From Asterella californica (lineage: Eukaryota > Streptophyta > Marchantiopsida > Marchantiales > Aytoniaceae), in assembly GCA_036924285.1 (NCBI GenBank), contig JAYKYS010000002.1, positions 6,510,001-6,574,000 of the forward strand: a stretch of 64,000 nucleotides of DNA, written 5' to 3'. Under the pieces are notes generated by a model that saw only the letters and a program-made list of their open reading frames with translations, searched no databases and was not told the DNA's origin. Of the stretch, positions 51,688 to 63,028 are shown one piece after another. The translations under genes and the position numbers were made by a program. How positions within the stretch are numbered: position 1 is the stretch's first letter; every line of letters starts with the position of its first letter.

Positions 51688-52350
51688 ATGATAGATGCAA
51701 TAGGAGCTTCTCTGAATGATGTAGATTTTGGAAAGGTGCATTTTCAGGAAGCTGATGACAAGGGATACCAGCAAGAAGCGTTGGTTGTTGGTACCAACAC
51801 TATTGAGTTTGATGATGAGGAAGTTGGCGAGGAGAGTCCAGCTACTGATAGTGATTTCAGAAGGAGACATTGGGCTCGTGCTACAACTGCTACACGAGTT
51901 CGTCTTGGAAGTTTGGCTGAACCTGTTGCTGCTTTAGTTGATCACGGATCTAAGATCAACATCATGTCACGGGAGGTATATGAGAGAGGTCAGTGGCCTA
52001 TCGAGCTGAACCATGGTTGGGTGTTACGTGCTGCAAACAACCAGAAGGGTGAGTTATACGGCGCTTGTCCTAACGTGAAGGTGAAGATAGATGATGTGGA
52101 TGTGGATCAACATTTCTTCGTGCAGTCTTCTGCTTCATATCCTGTTATTCTTGGTCAGCCTTATATCACTGCAGTTCGAATGGAGACCAAGGTGATGGAT
52201 GACGGATCTCATTATGCTAGGATCCGTAGTTCAGATGATAGACGTTCTGTGCAGTTTCTGACCGTTCGTACGAACCACGAACGAAACCGGCAGACCTTGA
52301 GAGATTCTCCTATCTGTAGGAGTAAGGGTTTTCAGAAACCACTCTCGTAG
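51688..52350 (+). CDS. Element D protease
   Basis: 220 codons with an acidic start and the site A-L-V-D-H-G-S-K-I-N-I-M near residues 88-99, then V-I-L-G-Q-P-Y-I. Same D-H-G-S as in C and F. The domain itself is open, but the frame is cut off from gag and RT on both sides. Confidence 0.75.
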   Translation: MIDAIGASLNDVDFGKVHFQEADDKGYQQEALVVGTNTIEFDDEEVGEESPATDSDFRRRHWARATTATRVRLGSLAEPVAALVDHGSKINIMSREVYERGQWPIELNHGWVLRAANNQKGELYGACPNVKVKIDDVDVDQHFFVQSSASYPVILGQPYITAVRMETKVMDDGSHYARIRSSDDRRSVQFLTVRTNHERNRQTLRDSPICRSKGFQKPLS

Positions 52351-52385
52351 GACGAGATAGCGAGAGTGAAGGATCTACTGCTACT

Positions 52386-52650
52386 ATGATCCCGCTTGAG
52401 CAGCTTGAGGGATCACAGGAGGCTGATGCAGAGGCTGCTCAAGATTCAGAAAGTAGTTGCACTGTACATAGTTGGAAATCTGGTTTGATGGCTTTCAGTT
52501 CTGATGATTGGAGTGAGATCACACGGGTAGAGGATTTGACTGAGAAGAGTAGAAGACAGACGGAGAGGTGTGCAGCAAATCTGCGCTGTAGAAGAGTTCT
52601 GAAGGAAGAAGAAACGATTTCTGGTGTTTATGAGGAGTTTGTAGGTGTAC
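52386..52650 (+). pseudogene. Element D protease-RT spacer, cut by E
   Basis: Matches C around W-K-S-G-L-M-x-F and I-S-G-V-Y-E-E-F. It ends at the LTR of E. The homologous sequence beyond this in C and F (RT) is missing from D. Confidence 0.75.
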
Positions 52651-53570
52651 TGTAAACCCTCCGCGGTCCTATCGATCAACTACCCCCCCCCCCCCCATCT
52701 CTCAATCTCCACGATCGTCATCCACGAATCTGCAACATGTCGGGCTTGTCTCTCACTCAGGAGTCACCTCTGATGGCTTTGATGGAAGCACACCATGAAC
52801 TTGAAGGGAAAATGCTGAGTTCACTCATTCATACACCCACAAACTTATCAACTAAAAATCTCCTTAAACACATTAACTAAAATCCTCCATTCTAACGACG
52901 TCTCTCAAGTTCTCACATGCTAAAAATATCTCACACTCTCTATATTACTCAAGTTGTCATTACGACAACGTGAAAACAAGGATGAGGAGCTCTTCTCTAC
53001 TCCTCTATTTATACATTATAGGTTTTTACTTTGGTACCCCCGGTAACTCAGTCGTAACTACTTTTACTGAGTTTTACTAAGATATTACTTAAGGTAAAAG
53101 CATTGATCACATGAGCTTTTTATCTTTTCACATGGGCTTATTCCTTCAAAGTCAACAACTTCTAGAAGGATTCTGGAATATTCTCAAGAAATCTCGAATT
53201 TCCACCCCCCCTCTACACTAGGACCCACTAAAAAGGAAACATGTGGAATCTCTTCTTGTTTTTAATGTCCACAAAGTCCACAACTTTAATCCAACCACTA
53301 ATATCAAGTCAAAAAGGAGATAAGGGATACTTTCCACCTCCTTTCTACCTTTTAGACAAGATGACAAGATAGTAGTGCTCACTCTTTAGCAAATATCTGA
53401 ATTTTGCCAAAAGTACAGCTAAGTTTAACCTTAACTAACTTTTAGCTAGTCATGACTAACTTGATACCTCCTTAAAGTACTTTGGCAGCAAATAAACATT
53501 CTCAACACTTAGTTATAACTAAATACCTTATTAATAGACAAACTTCCTATGTGTAACATAGGTCGTTACA
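52651..53570 (-). repeat. Element E 3' LTR
   Basis: 920 bp, homologous to the A LTR (about 95 percent by eye), with a run of about 14 C near 52683-52696 that is shorter in the other copies. Confidence 0.94.
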
Positions 53571-53742
53571 TTTTACCCCCGGACTAAATTTTCGCTCCGT
53601 CCTCGGAGTGAAGAGAGAACTTCCGTCGATGAAACAACTTCAACTTGTCATGGTTGACCCGATCGAATCTCCTTCCTCCCAGCTCCTGAAGGTCATATGT
53701 GAAGTTGCTCCACACCTTATCTACAACAAAAGGACCAAAATA

Positions 53743-56700
53743 TCACGGAAGAAACTTCTTCCTAGCCCTCTTGAATCTGATAGCATCATATAACATAACC
53801 CAATCTCCGACTTGAAAAGGTTTTACCTCCCTCTTGCCCAACCGTTTGTCGTAACTCTTCTTTTGATACGCCTGAGCTCGTTCCATCCGGATCATTGCTA
53901 CCGCTCGGGTCTCTTCCAACTCCATGAGTTGCTCCCTTCTTGATCTGACCACGTCTTCTCCTCTCGACCTCTTCAACTTTCGTTGAATAGTTTGAAAAGT
54001 ATCCAATTTGAATTGGATTGGCAACTTGGACTCCACTCCATAAACCAGTCGAAATGGAGAGTACCCAGTAGAAGTCTTTGTTGTCGTTCGATACTCCAAT
54101 AAGATGGCATGTAGCCTCTTATCCCAAGTATGTTTCGCAGTCTCAACACCAGCATCTTTGGCGAGCATCATACAAAGTGTAAGATTGGTCTTCTCCGCAA
54201 GACCATTAGCATTTGGTTTGTATGAGGTCGTTACTCGTGGCTTGATAGAAAAGTGTTGTAGCATAGCAGTAGTCATGCTCCTTACAAACTCTCCTCCTCT
54301 ATCTGAGACCAACTCTAACGGACATCCAAATCGGGTGATGATCCTCTCCCATAGGAATCTACCGACTTCTGTTTCATTAGTCTCCCTCAAAGGTCTAGCC
54401 TCTACCCACTTGGTACAATAGTCAGTGGCGACTACAATGTATCTATTGCCTCGAGGTGTCTTATTAAGAGGACTTACAAAGTCAATATCCCACTTCTCAA
54501 ATGGTCCTAATATTGGAATTGATCTTAACGGAGGTGTTCTAGTAGACTTCAGAGCAAATGCTTGACATACGTCGCAAGTTTTGCAATAGTCTAAACACTC
54601 CTTGAAAATCCCTCTCCAATGATAACCCGCATCCAAAATCTTAAAAGCTGTTATCTTACCAGCAAAGTGACCTCCGCAAACAGTGCCATCGTGCATCAGC
54701 TTGAACGCCTCCTTCATACCAACTGCTCTCCTTAGTAAGCCATCTGCTCCTTGATGAAATAGAATTCTCTCCACCATGGTGTAAGGTTTGCATCTCTTGA
54801 TCAACGCGTTACGTTCTCGGGTATGCATACCTTCTGGAAAAGAGCCATCTGCAAGGAAACTCCAGATTTCCTTGTACTCGTTCGGTATCTCCTCAATGCT
54901 TGTGATGGTCATCAGATGTTCGTCTGGAAATGAATCATCAAACGGTTCTTCTCCCTCATCATCATAAGCCCTCGACAAAAGATCAACATTCGCATGCTTT
55001 TTCCCTGATCTATCTTCGATCACGTAATCGTATTCTGTTAGAAGGATCTTCCAACGAGCAATACGACCTTCGGCATTAGGTTTATTAAAGATATACTTTA
55101 AAGCCTTGTGATCGGTGACTATGGAAAATTTCCCTCCTAGCAAGTAATGTCGGAATTTCTTCAATCCAAAGATCAGCGCTAATCCTTCTCGTTCAGTCAC
55201 GGAGTAATTCTTCTCCGCTGGCACCATCTGCCTACTAGCATAAGCTATAGGATGATCATGCCCATCTTCATCTAACTGACTTAATGTACACCCGATAGCT
55301 ACATTGGAGGCATCCGTATACAAAATAAATGCTTTACTCCACTCAGGTTTAGCAAGTATAGGAGCTGTCACCAATGCCTTTTTCAGCTCCTCAAATGCTT
55401 CCTTTGCCTTCTGATCATGCACTATCAAGTCAAAATCAACTCCCTTCTTCATGTACATAGTCAAAGCTATTGCTTTGTTTGAGAAGGAAAAGACAAACCT
55501 ACGATAATATCCAACCATCCCAAGAAACTGTCTCAACTTTGTCAAGTTGATTGGAAATGGAAGATCCACAATCTTCTTCACCTTCTCAGGATCTACCGCA
55601 ATCCCTTTCTTGGAAATGATGTGTCCTAACAACAGACCTTCTTCGCAGCCAAAGATGCACTTCTCTGGATTCAAAGAAGCGTTAGCTTGCTCCAATCGCT
55701 GCAAAACTTTGATCACATGATCAAAGTGGTCCTCCTTTCTTCCGTACACACAGAAATCATCAACGAAATCACGAACAAACTTCCCTATGAATGGTTCGAA
55801 CACCTTGTTCATGAACCTCTGAAACGTGGCCGGAGCATTACACAGTCCGAATGGCATCACTCGAAATGCAAATGTTCCCCAAGGAGTAGTGAAAGTAGTC
55901 AACTGTTGGTACTCCTGTGCTATCTTGATCTGGTTATACCCACTATAACCATCACCAAAGTTGTACCACTCATGACCAGCAACTTCCTCCAAAATCTCAT
56001 CTATAAATGGTAGAGGATAATAATCCTTCTTGGTAACTGCATTCAGCTTCTTATAGTCTATGCACACTCGCAGCTTACCATTCTTCTTCTTGACAATCAC
56101 GATGGGTGAAACCCATTCTGAGTTCTCCACCTCATAGATGAAACTCGCCTCCCTCAACTTGTCTATCTCCTCCTTGACCATCATCGCTGTTGTAAGATTG
56201 ACCTTTCTCTGCTTCTGTCGAACTGGTCTTGCGTTCTCTTCCAATTCGATTCGATGGGTCTCGAGAGTCACCTCCTTCAAATCCTTGTAGCTGAAAGCAA
56301 ACACATGGATATATTTTCGAAATATATCTAGGAATCTACTTTTCTCCTCTTGAGTGACATTGATACCAAACTTCAGGGTAGAGAGTCTTCTCACAATCTC
56401 TGCCTCACTCAACTCTTCTTTGTCAGGATCTTTCTCCACTGCTGGTCGAGGCAACAAGTCAATAGCACTAAGCTGATGTAATGATTCATCTCGACCAAAT
56501 CCTTCGTCCTCAGACGAGGATTCTTGATCGTAAGAATCTCCGGTATCTACTTCTGAGACACTCTGATCATCCTCCGTATCGGATTCCCAGTAGTCACTAG
56601 TGGGTCTATCAGAGTCAAAAGTCACAACTCCAACACTCGAGAGAGGAACTATCACTCTATGATCTCTAGGTCCAATCCGTAAGTATCCCTTGTGCCACCT

Positions 56701-57663
56701 ATCAGTGGTGCGCACAGCTCTCAACCAAGGCCTACCTAGGACCAAATCATAACTAGAGTCCTTTAACACTTGAAAGGACATCAATGTTTGAACTCCCATC
56801 ACAGACACGACCACCTTCTCTAACACACCAAGAGGTCTTACCCGTTGCTTGTTAGCCATCTCCACGACAATGCTAGCCGGGCGAGTTGGTTCCATCCTCA
56901 ACTTCTTCATCAACCTCTCCGATATGGCGTTTACAGCCGACCCTCCATCCACCAATACGTCAGAGACGTAGTGACCATTCAACCGGACTTCAATCTTTGA
57001 AGCCCTAGTGCATACCTCTGAAGCATGCACATCCACCACACCCACTCCCACCGACTTTGATGTCTTGCTCTTGGGTTTCTTCTTCTTGCTTCTCTTAGAA
57101 CTCAGTCCTCCTCTGAGTTCCCTTCGTAAGCTGGGATTAAGTGCGATCAGTTGTCCAACAGTGATGTTAGCTTTCTGAGCATCCACATCTTCAACCACAT
57201 CATATCCCGCTTGGGAAGATGAAATGGTGAAATCCGCCATCCCCAGCTTCCTTCTTGGCTCCCTTGGTGTACTCGAAACATTACTCGAACGAGTACTTCT
57301 ACTTGCTGACTCCTCCATGAAAACCGGTTCATCAGAAAATCGAGTTCTTTTCCTTTCTTGAGCTAAAAGCTCCACCGGTGCATGAGAAGAGTTTGAACTC
57401 TCTCCTTTCTCGTAGATGAGATCTCGCACGACATCGATAGTAGCCACCCCTTTATCTCGTCCTTGTGATGGATTTCCCCCACCCACATTCATCTTGGACA
57501 GCTTCGGCATTTCTTGCTCCATTGTTAGGACAATTTCGCTGGAAATGAGAACCGTCACACGTCCAACACGTGATTCCTCCAAAGTTACCTTGGTTGCCTC
57601 CAAAGTTACCTTGATTTCCTCGGTTGGGATTGTTGTCGTAACCTCTTTGACCTCCTCCTCCAC
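53743..57663 (-). pseudogene. gag-pol: Element E Gag-Pol, main frame
   Basis: Open over 1306 codons, from just before the M-N-V-G-G-G-N-P-S-Q block to a TGA that replaces an Arg codon in the C-terminal module (R-K-K-F-L-P-stop); A runs about 55 codons further. Its first roughly 55 codons are an out-of-frame reading of the Gly/Asn-rich and knuckle region. Protease V-D-G-G-S, RT F-V-D-D, RNase H and integrase D, D, E blocks are present. Three residues (E-F-H in A) are missing in the integrase zinc region, and the W-G-I-D block reads W-D-I-D. Confidence 0.9.
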
Positions 57664-57889
57664 CTTTGTTCCTCCATTCGCGTAACTGCACCACGTTTAT
57701 CTTGAGATCCGCAAGAGTATCGATGATGCTCTTCAACTCAGCATGAAAATCAGAGGTGGCAGTAGACATCGATGTAGGGACAAATGGTCTTGGCACCACC
57801 GTTGGGGTAGGAGCTGACGTTGAAGCAATCACCAATTGTGATGGTGCAGATGCTACCGTTGTGGTTACACCAAGAGTCGGAGTCGACAC
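57452..57889 (-). pseudogene. gag: Element E gag, knuckle part, between two frameshifts
   Basis: 145 codons with the Pro/Thr-rich linker, the Gly/Asn/Gln-rich stretch and a CCHC knuckle (CWTCDGSHFQRNC). An inserted base near 57495 ends the register with A. Confidence 0.8.
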
Positions 57890-58452
57890 CGTCGAGTTTG
57901 GATGATATCCCCTTCATCCAAACTCTCTTCCATATTTGTCGTAATCTTGATGACCTCTGCTTTGGTTGTTGGCTTCTCGTACCTCACTTGGGTTCGAATT
58001 GAAGGTCTCAACCCTCCCACCAAGTTTTTGGTCAACACTGCTCCAATCCCCGCCATCGTTAACTCCACATTGTCTCCACTCTTCCGTAGGACCGTCCGAA
58101 ATCGTTGCTCCAACTTATCCACCCTTTCGGCATATTGCCGAACTTTCTCGTCGTCCCGTTGCTTCAAATGAGTAAGCTCCACCATGAGCTTCTCATAACT
58201 CTCTTCTGGAAGAAATTCTTCGATGAGTGCATTACTCAACGTCTCCCATGTGTCCTCAACTGCACCAGGTGTCTGGCTCTTCACTCGGTCTTCATACCAC
58301 GTAAGAGCAAAATCTTCTAAAAACTCCGGCAGTAACAACACCCATTCTTCCTTCCTTCTCACGTTGTTTCCGATGCAACCCCTTTTGAAGTCTCGTACAA
58401 ATGGTTCTACATCTTCATTGTCCTTCCCATGAAACACTGGTAACTTCCCCAT
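57865..58452 (-). pseudogene. gag: Element E gag, N-terminal part
   Basis: Starts at ATG 58452 like A and is about 98 percent identical to it over 180 residues, covering the whole Gag domain. A net loss of about ten bases near 57890 shifts the frame and ends it after 195 codons. Confidence 0.85.
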
Positions 58453-58665
58453 CTTGTAACTATTCTTTCTACCCTTCTAATTTTTATGCAATAACTACTC
58501 GCTAAAAGAGTACGAACATCACCAATTCCATTCGCGAATAATCTACCATAGGTAAAATGAAAGGAAATGGTTGTAACAACACCTCTTGTGCCATCTCTTC
58601 TCCCAAGGTAATCATGAGTCTGAGTCGCATCACCGTCTTCTCCACCATCCGAATGACGATCTCCA

Positions 58666-59142
58666 TCACAACTCAGCCGAGTCCTCTTTTGAAGTCGACA
58701 ACTTCTCCGTCTCAGCTCTTTGAGTTTCGTCCAACTTCTCGACTACTGACGTAAGTAGGGCGGCCACATCGACGCACTTGTGTCCTCTTGATAGATCACC
58801 CACTCCACAACTTGGACAAGGATCTTCGCCTAGAAGATGAATTGGCGCTGGTGACGATGGACCCACTCGAAGACTTAAATCAGTAAACTCTCGCTTCCCT
58901 TTAGCTCTCTCGGTTCTGATTCTAGTTGGACAATTCACTACTTTGTGTCCCAACCCTCTACAGAAATAACACCACAAGTCGGTTTCTACTCTTCTCCTCG
59001 GAGATTCTACTTGAGGTTTAGTACTAGGGTTTTCAAACTCGACGATAATCTCTCTCGAACTTTCTCCGACACTTACTATGACATCTAAACCTTGAGGAAG
59101 GTTTCTAAGTCTAACTTTCCAATCTTTTGAATTTCCACTCAT
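58666..59142 (-). CDS. Upstream ORF2 of element E, zinc-knuckle protein
   Basis: About 158 codons from ATG 59142, intact and collinear with 6198-6674 of A. The knuckle CYFCRGLGHKVVNC and the second Cys/His cluster are unchanged, although gag-pol of this element is broken. Three amino-acid changes relative to A. Function unknown; nucleic-acid binding is inferred from the knuckle. Confidence 0.72.
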   Translation of the reverse strand: MSGNSKDWKVRLRNLPQGLDVIVSVGESSREIIVEFENPSTKPQVESPRRRVETDLWCYFCRGLGHKVVNCPTRIRTERAKGKREFTDLSLRVGPSSPAPIHLLGEDPCPSCGVGDLSRGHKCVDVAALLTSVVEKLDETQRAETEKLSTSKEDSAEL

Positions 59143-59279
59143 GTTGCACCTTCTCAACCATTAAGTGGACAAAGTATCATAGAGGAAAATAATTCTACAT
59201 CACTTTCTTAACTCTTCCGAGCTTTATATTGGAATTCGTGTATTATACATGCTAACACGAAATAAAATCTAATCTAAAA

Positions 59280-59597
59280 TTAACTATCGAAGATATGATC
59301 CTCCTCACCATCGTTTGTACTAATCACAACAGACATCTTGAACTCACTCTTGTAAGGATCCAACTCTACTTCACCAGGAGCATTCGTGGCCTCCACAGTG
59401 AATGATGCTTTAAACTCGGCTTTCTTCAAATCTGTGCCAATGGTCGCGGAAGCTTCTTCGTATAGGGTAAAGAGGGCACCCCAAGTGCTATAGATGCGGG
59501 TTCGTAACTCATCTATACTTAACTTGGGCTTCTCCGTCTCAGTTCGAACTCCTAAACGTCTCTTCTTCCACCTCGTCATTCGAACTGGATTCCCCAT
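59280..59597 (-). CDS. Upstream ORF1 of element E, unknown 105-residue protein
   Basis: Intact and the same length as 6813-7130 of A, with the same basic N-terminus and acidic C-terminus. Seven residues differ, all fairly conservative (for example Asp/Glu, Ile/Val, Met/Ile). Function unknown. Confidence 0.6.
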   Translation of the reverse strand: MGNPVRMTRWKKRRLGVRTETEKPKLSIDELRTRIYSTWGALFTLYEEASATIGTDLKKAEFKASFTVEATNAPGEVELDPYKSEFKMSVVISTNDGEEDHIFDS

Positions 59598-60464
59598 GAA
59601 GTATCTTCAAGACCTCCTTGTATGCCGAAACGTATATCTCTTAGTTGGTAAGAGATCTCTCCAAGATTTTTGTGGTCTCCAGTAGCTCAACCTCCAAGCT
59701 ACTAAATCATGAAGTTTCAACAGAAACTTCCCTAATAAGAAGAGATGGTGATGACTGTACAAATTTTTAGAGAACTGAAATTTGTATATTTTCACTTCCC
59801 TCATGGTTGTCAACCCCTTCCACTTTGAAAAATTCTTTCTCCTTCTTCAGACCTCATCTTCTCATGATTTCTTTTGTCTTGGATAGCTTATCAGCCACTC
59901 TAAAACACTGGAAAGTTTCTCAGGAAAATAAAATTCACAGAAAATCTGACAATGACTGTAAATTTTTTCCAGATAATAGAATTCCTCAACTCTCACGAAT
60001 AGACCCCCTCAACTTTGAAAATTCATTGCTCCCTCTCTAGACCACCTTTTCCTATGATTTCTTTTGTCTTAGATAGGTTATCAGCCAATCTAAAACATTG
60101 GAAAGTTTCACAGGAAAATTAAATTCACAGAAAAGTTGACAGCGATTGTACAAATTTTCCAGAGAGCAGAATTTCTAAACTCACAAATTTATCTCCTCTA
60201 ATAACTTTTCTCTCCTCCTTTCTCTACAACTCTTGTTGCACCCTCTTTCAACTCTCCTCAAACCCTTTCTAAGTGAACAAGATGTAAAGAATGACTTCGA
60301 ACGCGTCATATATCACTACGGGATACACGAAAGGTTCTAACGTTGCTAACATCGTGTTAGCTCTCTCTCCTCCCAACGTTCTCTCCATGTGCTCTCTCAT
60401 AATCTCCTTTTGTCGAATATAGAACTGAACTCTAAACATCATTCAACGATCCCTTCAAGTGAGG
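59598..60464 (-). other. 5' leader of element E
   Basis: Same leader as in A, with the 192-bp repeat at about 59815-60175. No supportable ORF. Confidence 0.6.
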
Positions 60465-60481
60465 TCCCGGCAACGGAACCA
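60465..60481 (-). other. Primer-binding site of element E
   Basis: TGGTTCCGTTGCCGGGA on the - strand, identical to A. Confidence 0.75.
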
Positions 60482-60485
60482 AAAA

Positions 60486-61403
60486 TGTAAACCCTCCGCG
60501 GTCCTATCGATCAACTACCCCCCCCCCCGATCTCTCAACCTCCACGATCGTCATCCACGAATCTGCAACATGTCGAGCCTGTCTCTCACTCAGGGGTCAC
60601 CTCTGATGGCTTTGATGGAAGCACACCATGAACTTGAAGGGAAAATGCTAAGTTCACTCATTCATACACCCACAAACTTATCAACTAAAAATCTCCTTAA
60701 ACACATTAACTAAAATCCTCCATTCTAACGACGTCTCTCAAGTTCTCATATGCTAAAAATATCTCACACTCTCTATATTACTCAAGTTGTCATTACGACA
60801 ATGTGAAAACAAGGATGAGGAGCTCTTCTCTACTCCTCTATTTATACATTCTAGGTTTTTACTTTGGTACCCCCGGTAACTCAGTTGTAACTACTTTTAC
60901 TGAGTTTTACTAAGATATTACTTAAGGTAAAAGCATTGATCACATGAGCTTTTTACCTTTTCACATGGGCTTATTCCTTCAAAGTCAACAACTTCTAGAA
61001 AGATTCTGGAATATTCTCAAGGAATCTCGAATTTCCACCCCCCCTCTACACTAGGACCCACTAAAAAGGAAACATGTGGAATATCTTCTTGTTTTTAATG
61101 TCCACAAAGTCCACAACTTTAATCCAACCACTAATATCAAGTCAAAAAGGAGATAAGGGATACTTTCCACCTCCTTTCTACCTTTTAGACAAGATGACAA
61201 GATAGTAGTACTCACTCTTTAGCAAATATCTGAATTTTACCAAAAGTACAGCTAAGTTTAACCTTAACTAACTTTTAGCTAGTCATGACTAACTTGATAC
61301 CTCCTTAAAGTACTTTGGCAGCAAATAAACATTCTCAACACTTAGTTATAACTAAATACCTTATTAATAGACAAACTTCCTATGTGTAACATAAGTCGTT
61401 ACA
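60486..61403 (-). repeat. Element E 5' LTR with TATA box
   Basis: 918 bp; TATAAATA on the - strand at 60839-60846. Termini TGTAA and TTACA. Confidence 0.94.
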
Positions 61404-62367
61404 GAACCCTGAGCTAAAGCATATAGCAGGGAAGGACAATCCAGTTGCAGATATGTTGTCTAGGGCTCGCTATACAGACGAGGATGAGATGTTTGCAGAA
61501 GTGGAGAATGAAGAGAGGAGAGACGTTTGGTGCCAAGTTGGTCAGCAGACTTCAGACTTGGAACCACTGCCGTTCATTGAGGAGTTCTACTCATAAAAGT
61601 TCCGTGATATTGGATTTTATCTGAGTTCGTTATCCAGGAGAGAAGGATGGAGTGATGCAGAGTTCAAGGAGATCAGACGGAAGGCGTACAGTTATCTTCT
61701 ACGTGAAGGTTATCTGTGGAAACGTCCGAAGAGAAGAGACGGGATGCTTGCTAGAGTGGTGGATGACCAACCGACGAAGTTGAATCTGCTGAAAGAGTTT
61801 CATGACACCTTGTGGGCTGGACATCGTGGAGTATGGGCTACTTACACGAAGATAAAGGAGCGTTATTGGTGGAAGGGTTTGTATCAAGACGTAGTGGATT
61901 TTGTTGGGTCGTGTCTGCACTGCCAGTTCTATTCTAAAGTCCGTTACAGAGATGGGCTTGTACCTACCTATCCACCTAGTATCCATTTTCAGTGGGTTTT
62001 AGATCTTGTGATGATGCCACCGGGGTTATGGGGGATGTGTTACTTGGTGTTGGCTCGAGAGGATCTCTCCAACTATGTGGAGGGACGAGCACTACGGACG
62101 AAGACTACAGAGAATATCTGCAGGTTCGTGCTGGAAGATATCATCTGTCGTTATGGATCGGTTGGGAGATTACGTGCAAATAGAGACGAGTTGAGAGACG
62201 ATGAAGTGAAGGAGTTTTTTGCTCGTTATGGAGTAAAGCTTCGGCTTACCATTGCTATGAATCCAGAGGGCATTGGTAAGAGTGAACGAGGACACCCTTC
62301 TATTGTTCATGCTTTAGTGAAAGCATGTGATGGTAGGCCTAGAGAATGACCGAGATTACTTCCATTT
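61404..62367 (+). pseudogene. pol: Element D RNase H end and integrase, first part
   Basis: Resumes at the N-P-E-L-K-H-I block near the end of RNase H (D-M-L-S-R-A). A TAA near 61594 interrupts it. The integrase frame from 61744 has the H-D-T-L-W-A-G-H and C-L-H-C zinc region and the first Asp (L-D-L-V). The second catalytic block reads A-N-R-D-E-L where C has A-D-R-G-E-L, so the catalytic Asp is now Asn. A TGA at 62347-62349 replaces a Trp codon. Confidence 0.85.
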
Positions 62368-62982
62368 GCTTTGTGGGCGGATAGAACTACACACTGTACT
62401 ACGACTGGCTATATGCCGGTTGAGCTTATGCTGGGGCAGAAACCGATCATGCCTGCTGAGGAGTACTTTCTTACATGGGCTACGCTACCGTGGAAAGATG
62501 GTATAGATCGTGCTTCACTCCTTGCTTTACGTATTAGGCAGTTGGAGCGAAGGGAGGAGGATCTTGCTGATGCGCAGGAGAGGCTGAAGGTGGCTCGAGT
62601 CAGAAACAAGGAACGTTTTGACAAGACTCACCGACTATGACCGAAGTCAATACATGTTGGTGACTGGGTTCTGGTATATGATAGCACGTTGGAGAATCAG
62701 CATTCTACACTTCGTAAGTTTTCTCGAAGATGGTTCGGGCCTTATGTTGTGCTAGATGTGTATGAGAATGCCACTTATAGTTTGCGTGAGTTGGATGGTA
62801 CTCCTTTGAAGCTATCTGTGGCTGGCAAACGTGTGAAACTGTTCAAGAGACGCGGAGGGTCAGTTGAGTTATTCAACTTTCTGGAGTCAGAGCAGAGGAC
62901 AACAAGAGACGAAGATGTCCCAGTTTCTGAAGAGACTGAGGCGGAGGAAAGCGATGATGAAGAAGAACAAACAGAAGACTGA
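62368..62982 (+). pseudogene. pol: Element D integrase, C-terminal part
   Basis: Continues in the same frame after the TGA, with A-D-R-T-T and M-L-G-Q-K-P blocks. A further TGA near 62638 replaces an Arg codon (R-L-stop-P-K). The W-F-G-P-Y-V-V-L module and an acidic tail follow, to TGA 62980-62982. Confidence 0.85.
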
Positions 62983-63009
62983 GGAGATTGACACATACCG
63001 GAGGATGTG

Positions 63010-63028
63010 CAGGTTTGGAGGGGGTAGA
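63010..63028 (+). other. Polypurine tract of element D
   Basis: CAGGTTTGGAGGGGGTAGA directly before the 3' LTR. Confidence 0.75.

Larger units (their letters stand above)
52651..61403 (-). mobile_element. Element E: decayed copy of the A family inserted in D
   Basis: 8753 bp on the - strand with LTRs 52651-53570 and 60486-61403 that differ at roughly 14 positions plus C-run length (about 1.5 percent). The flanks are GTAC and GAAC, not an exact duplication, and D lacks about 1.7-1.8 kb at the site. Gag-Pol carries two frameshifts, a small in-frame loss and a premature stop; ORF1 and ORF2 are intact. Confidence 0.94.

Noticed and set aside
52683..52697. Long C run as a functional G-quadruplex
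   Set aside because: It varies in length among the four A-family LTRs (shortest in the apparently active A), so it looks like slippage.
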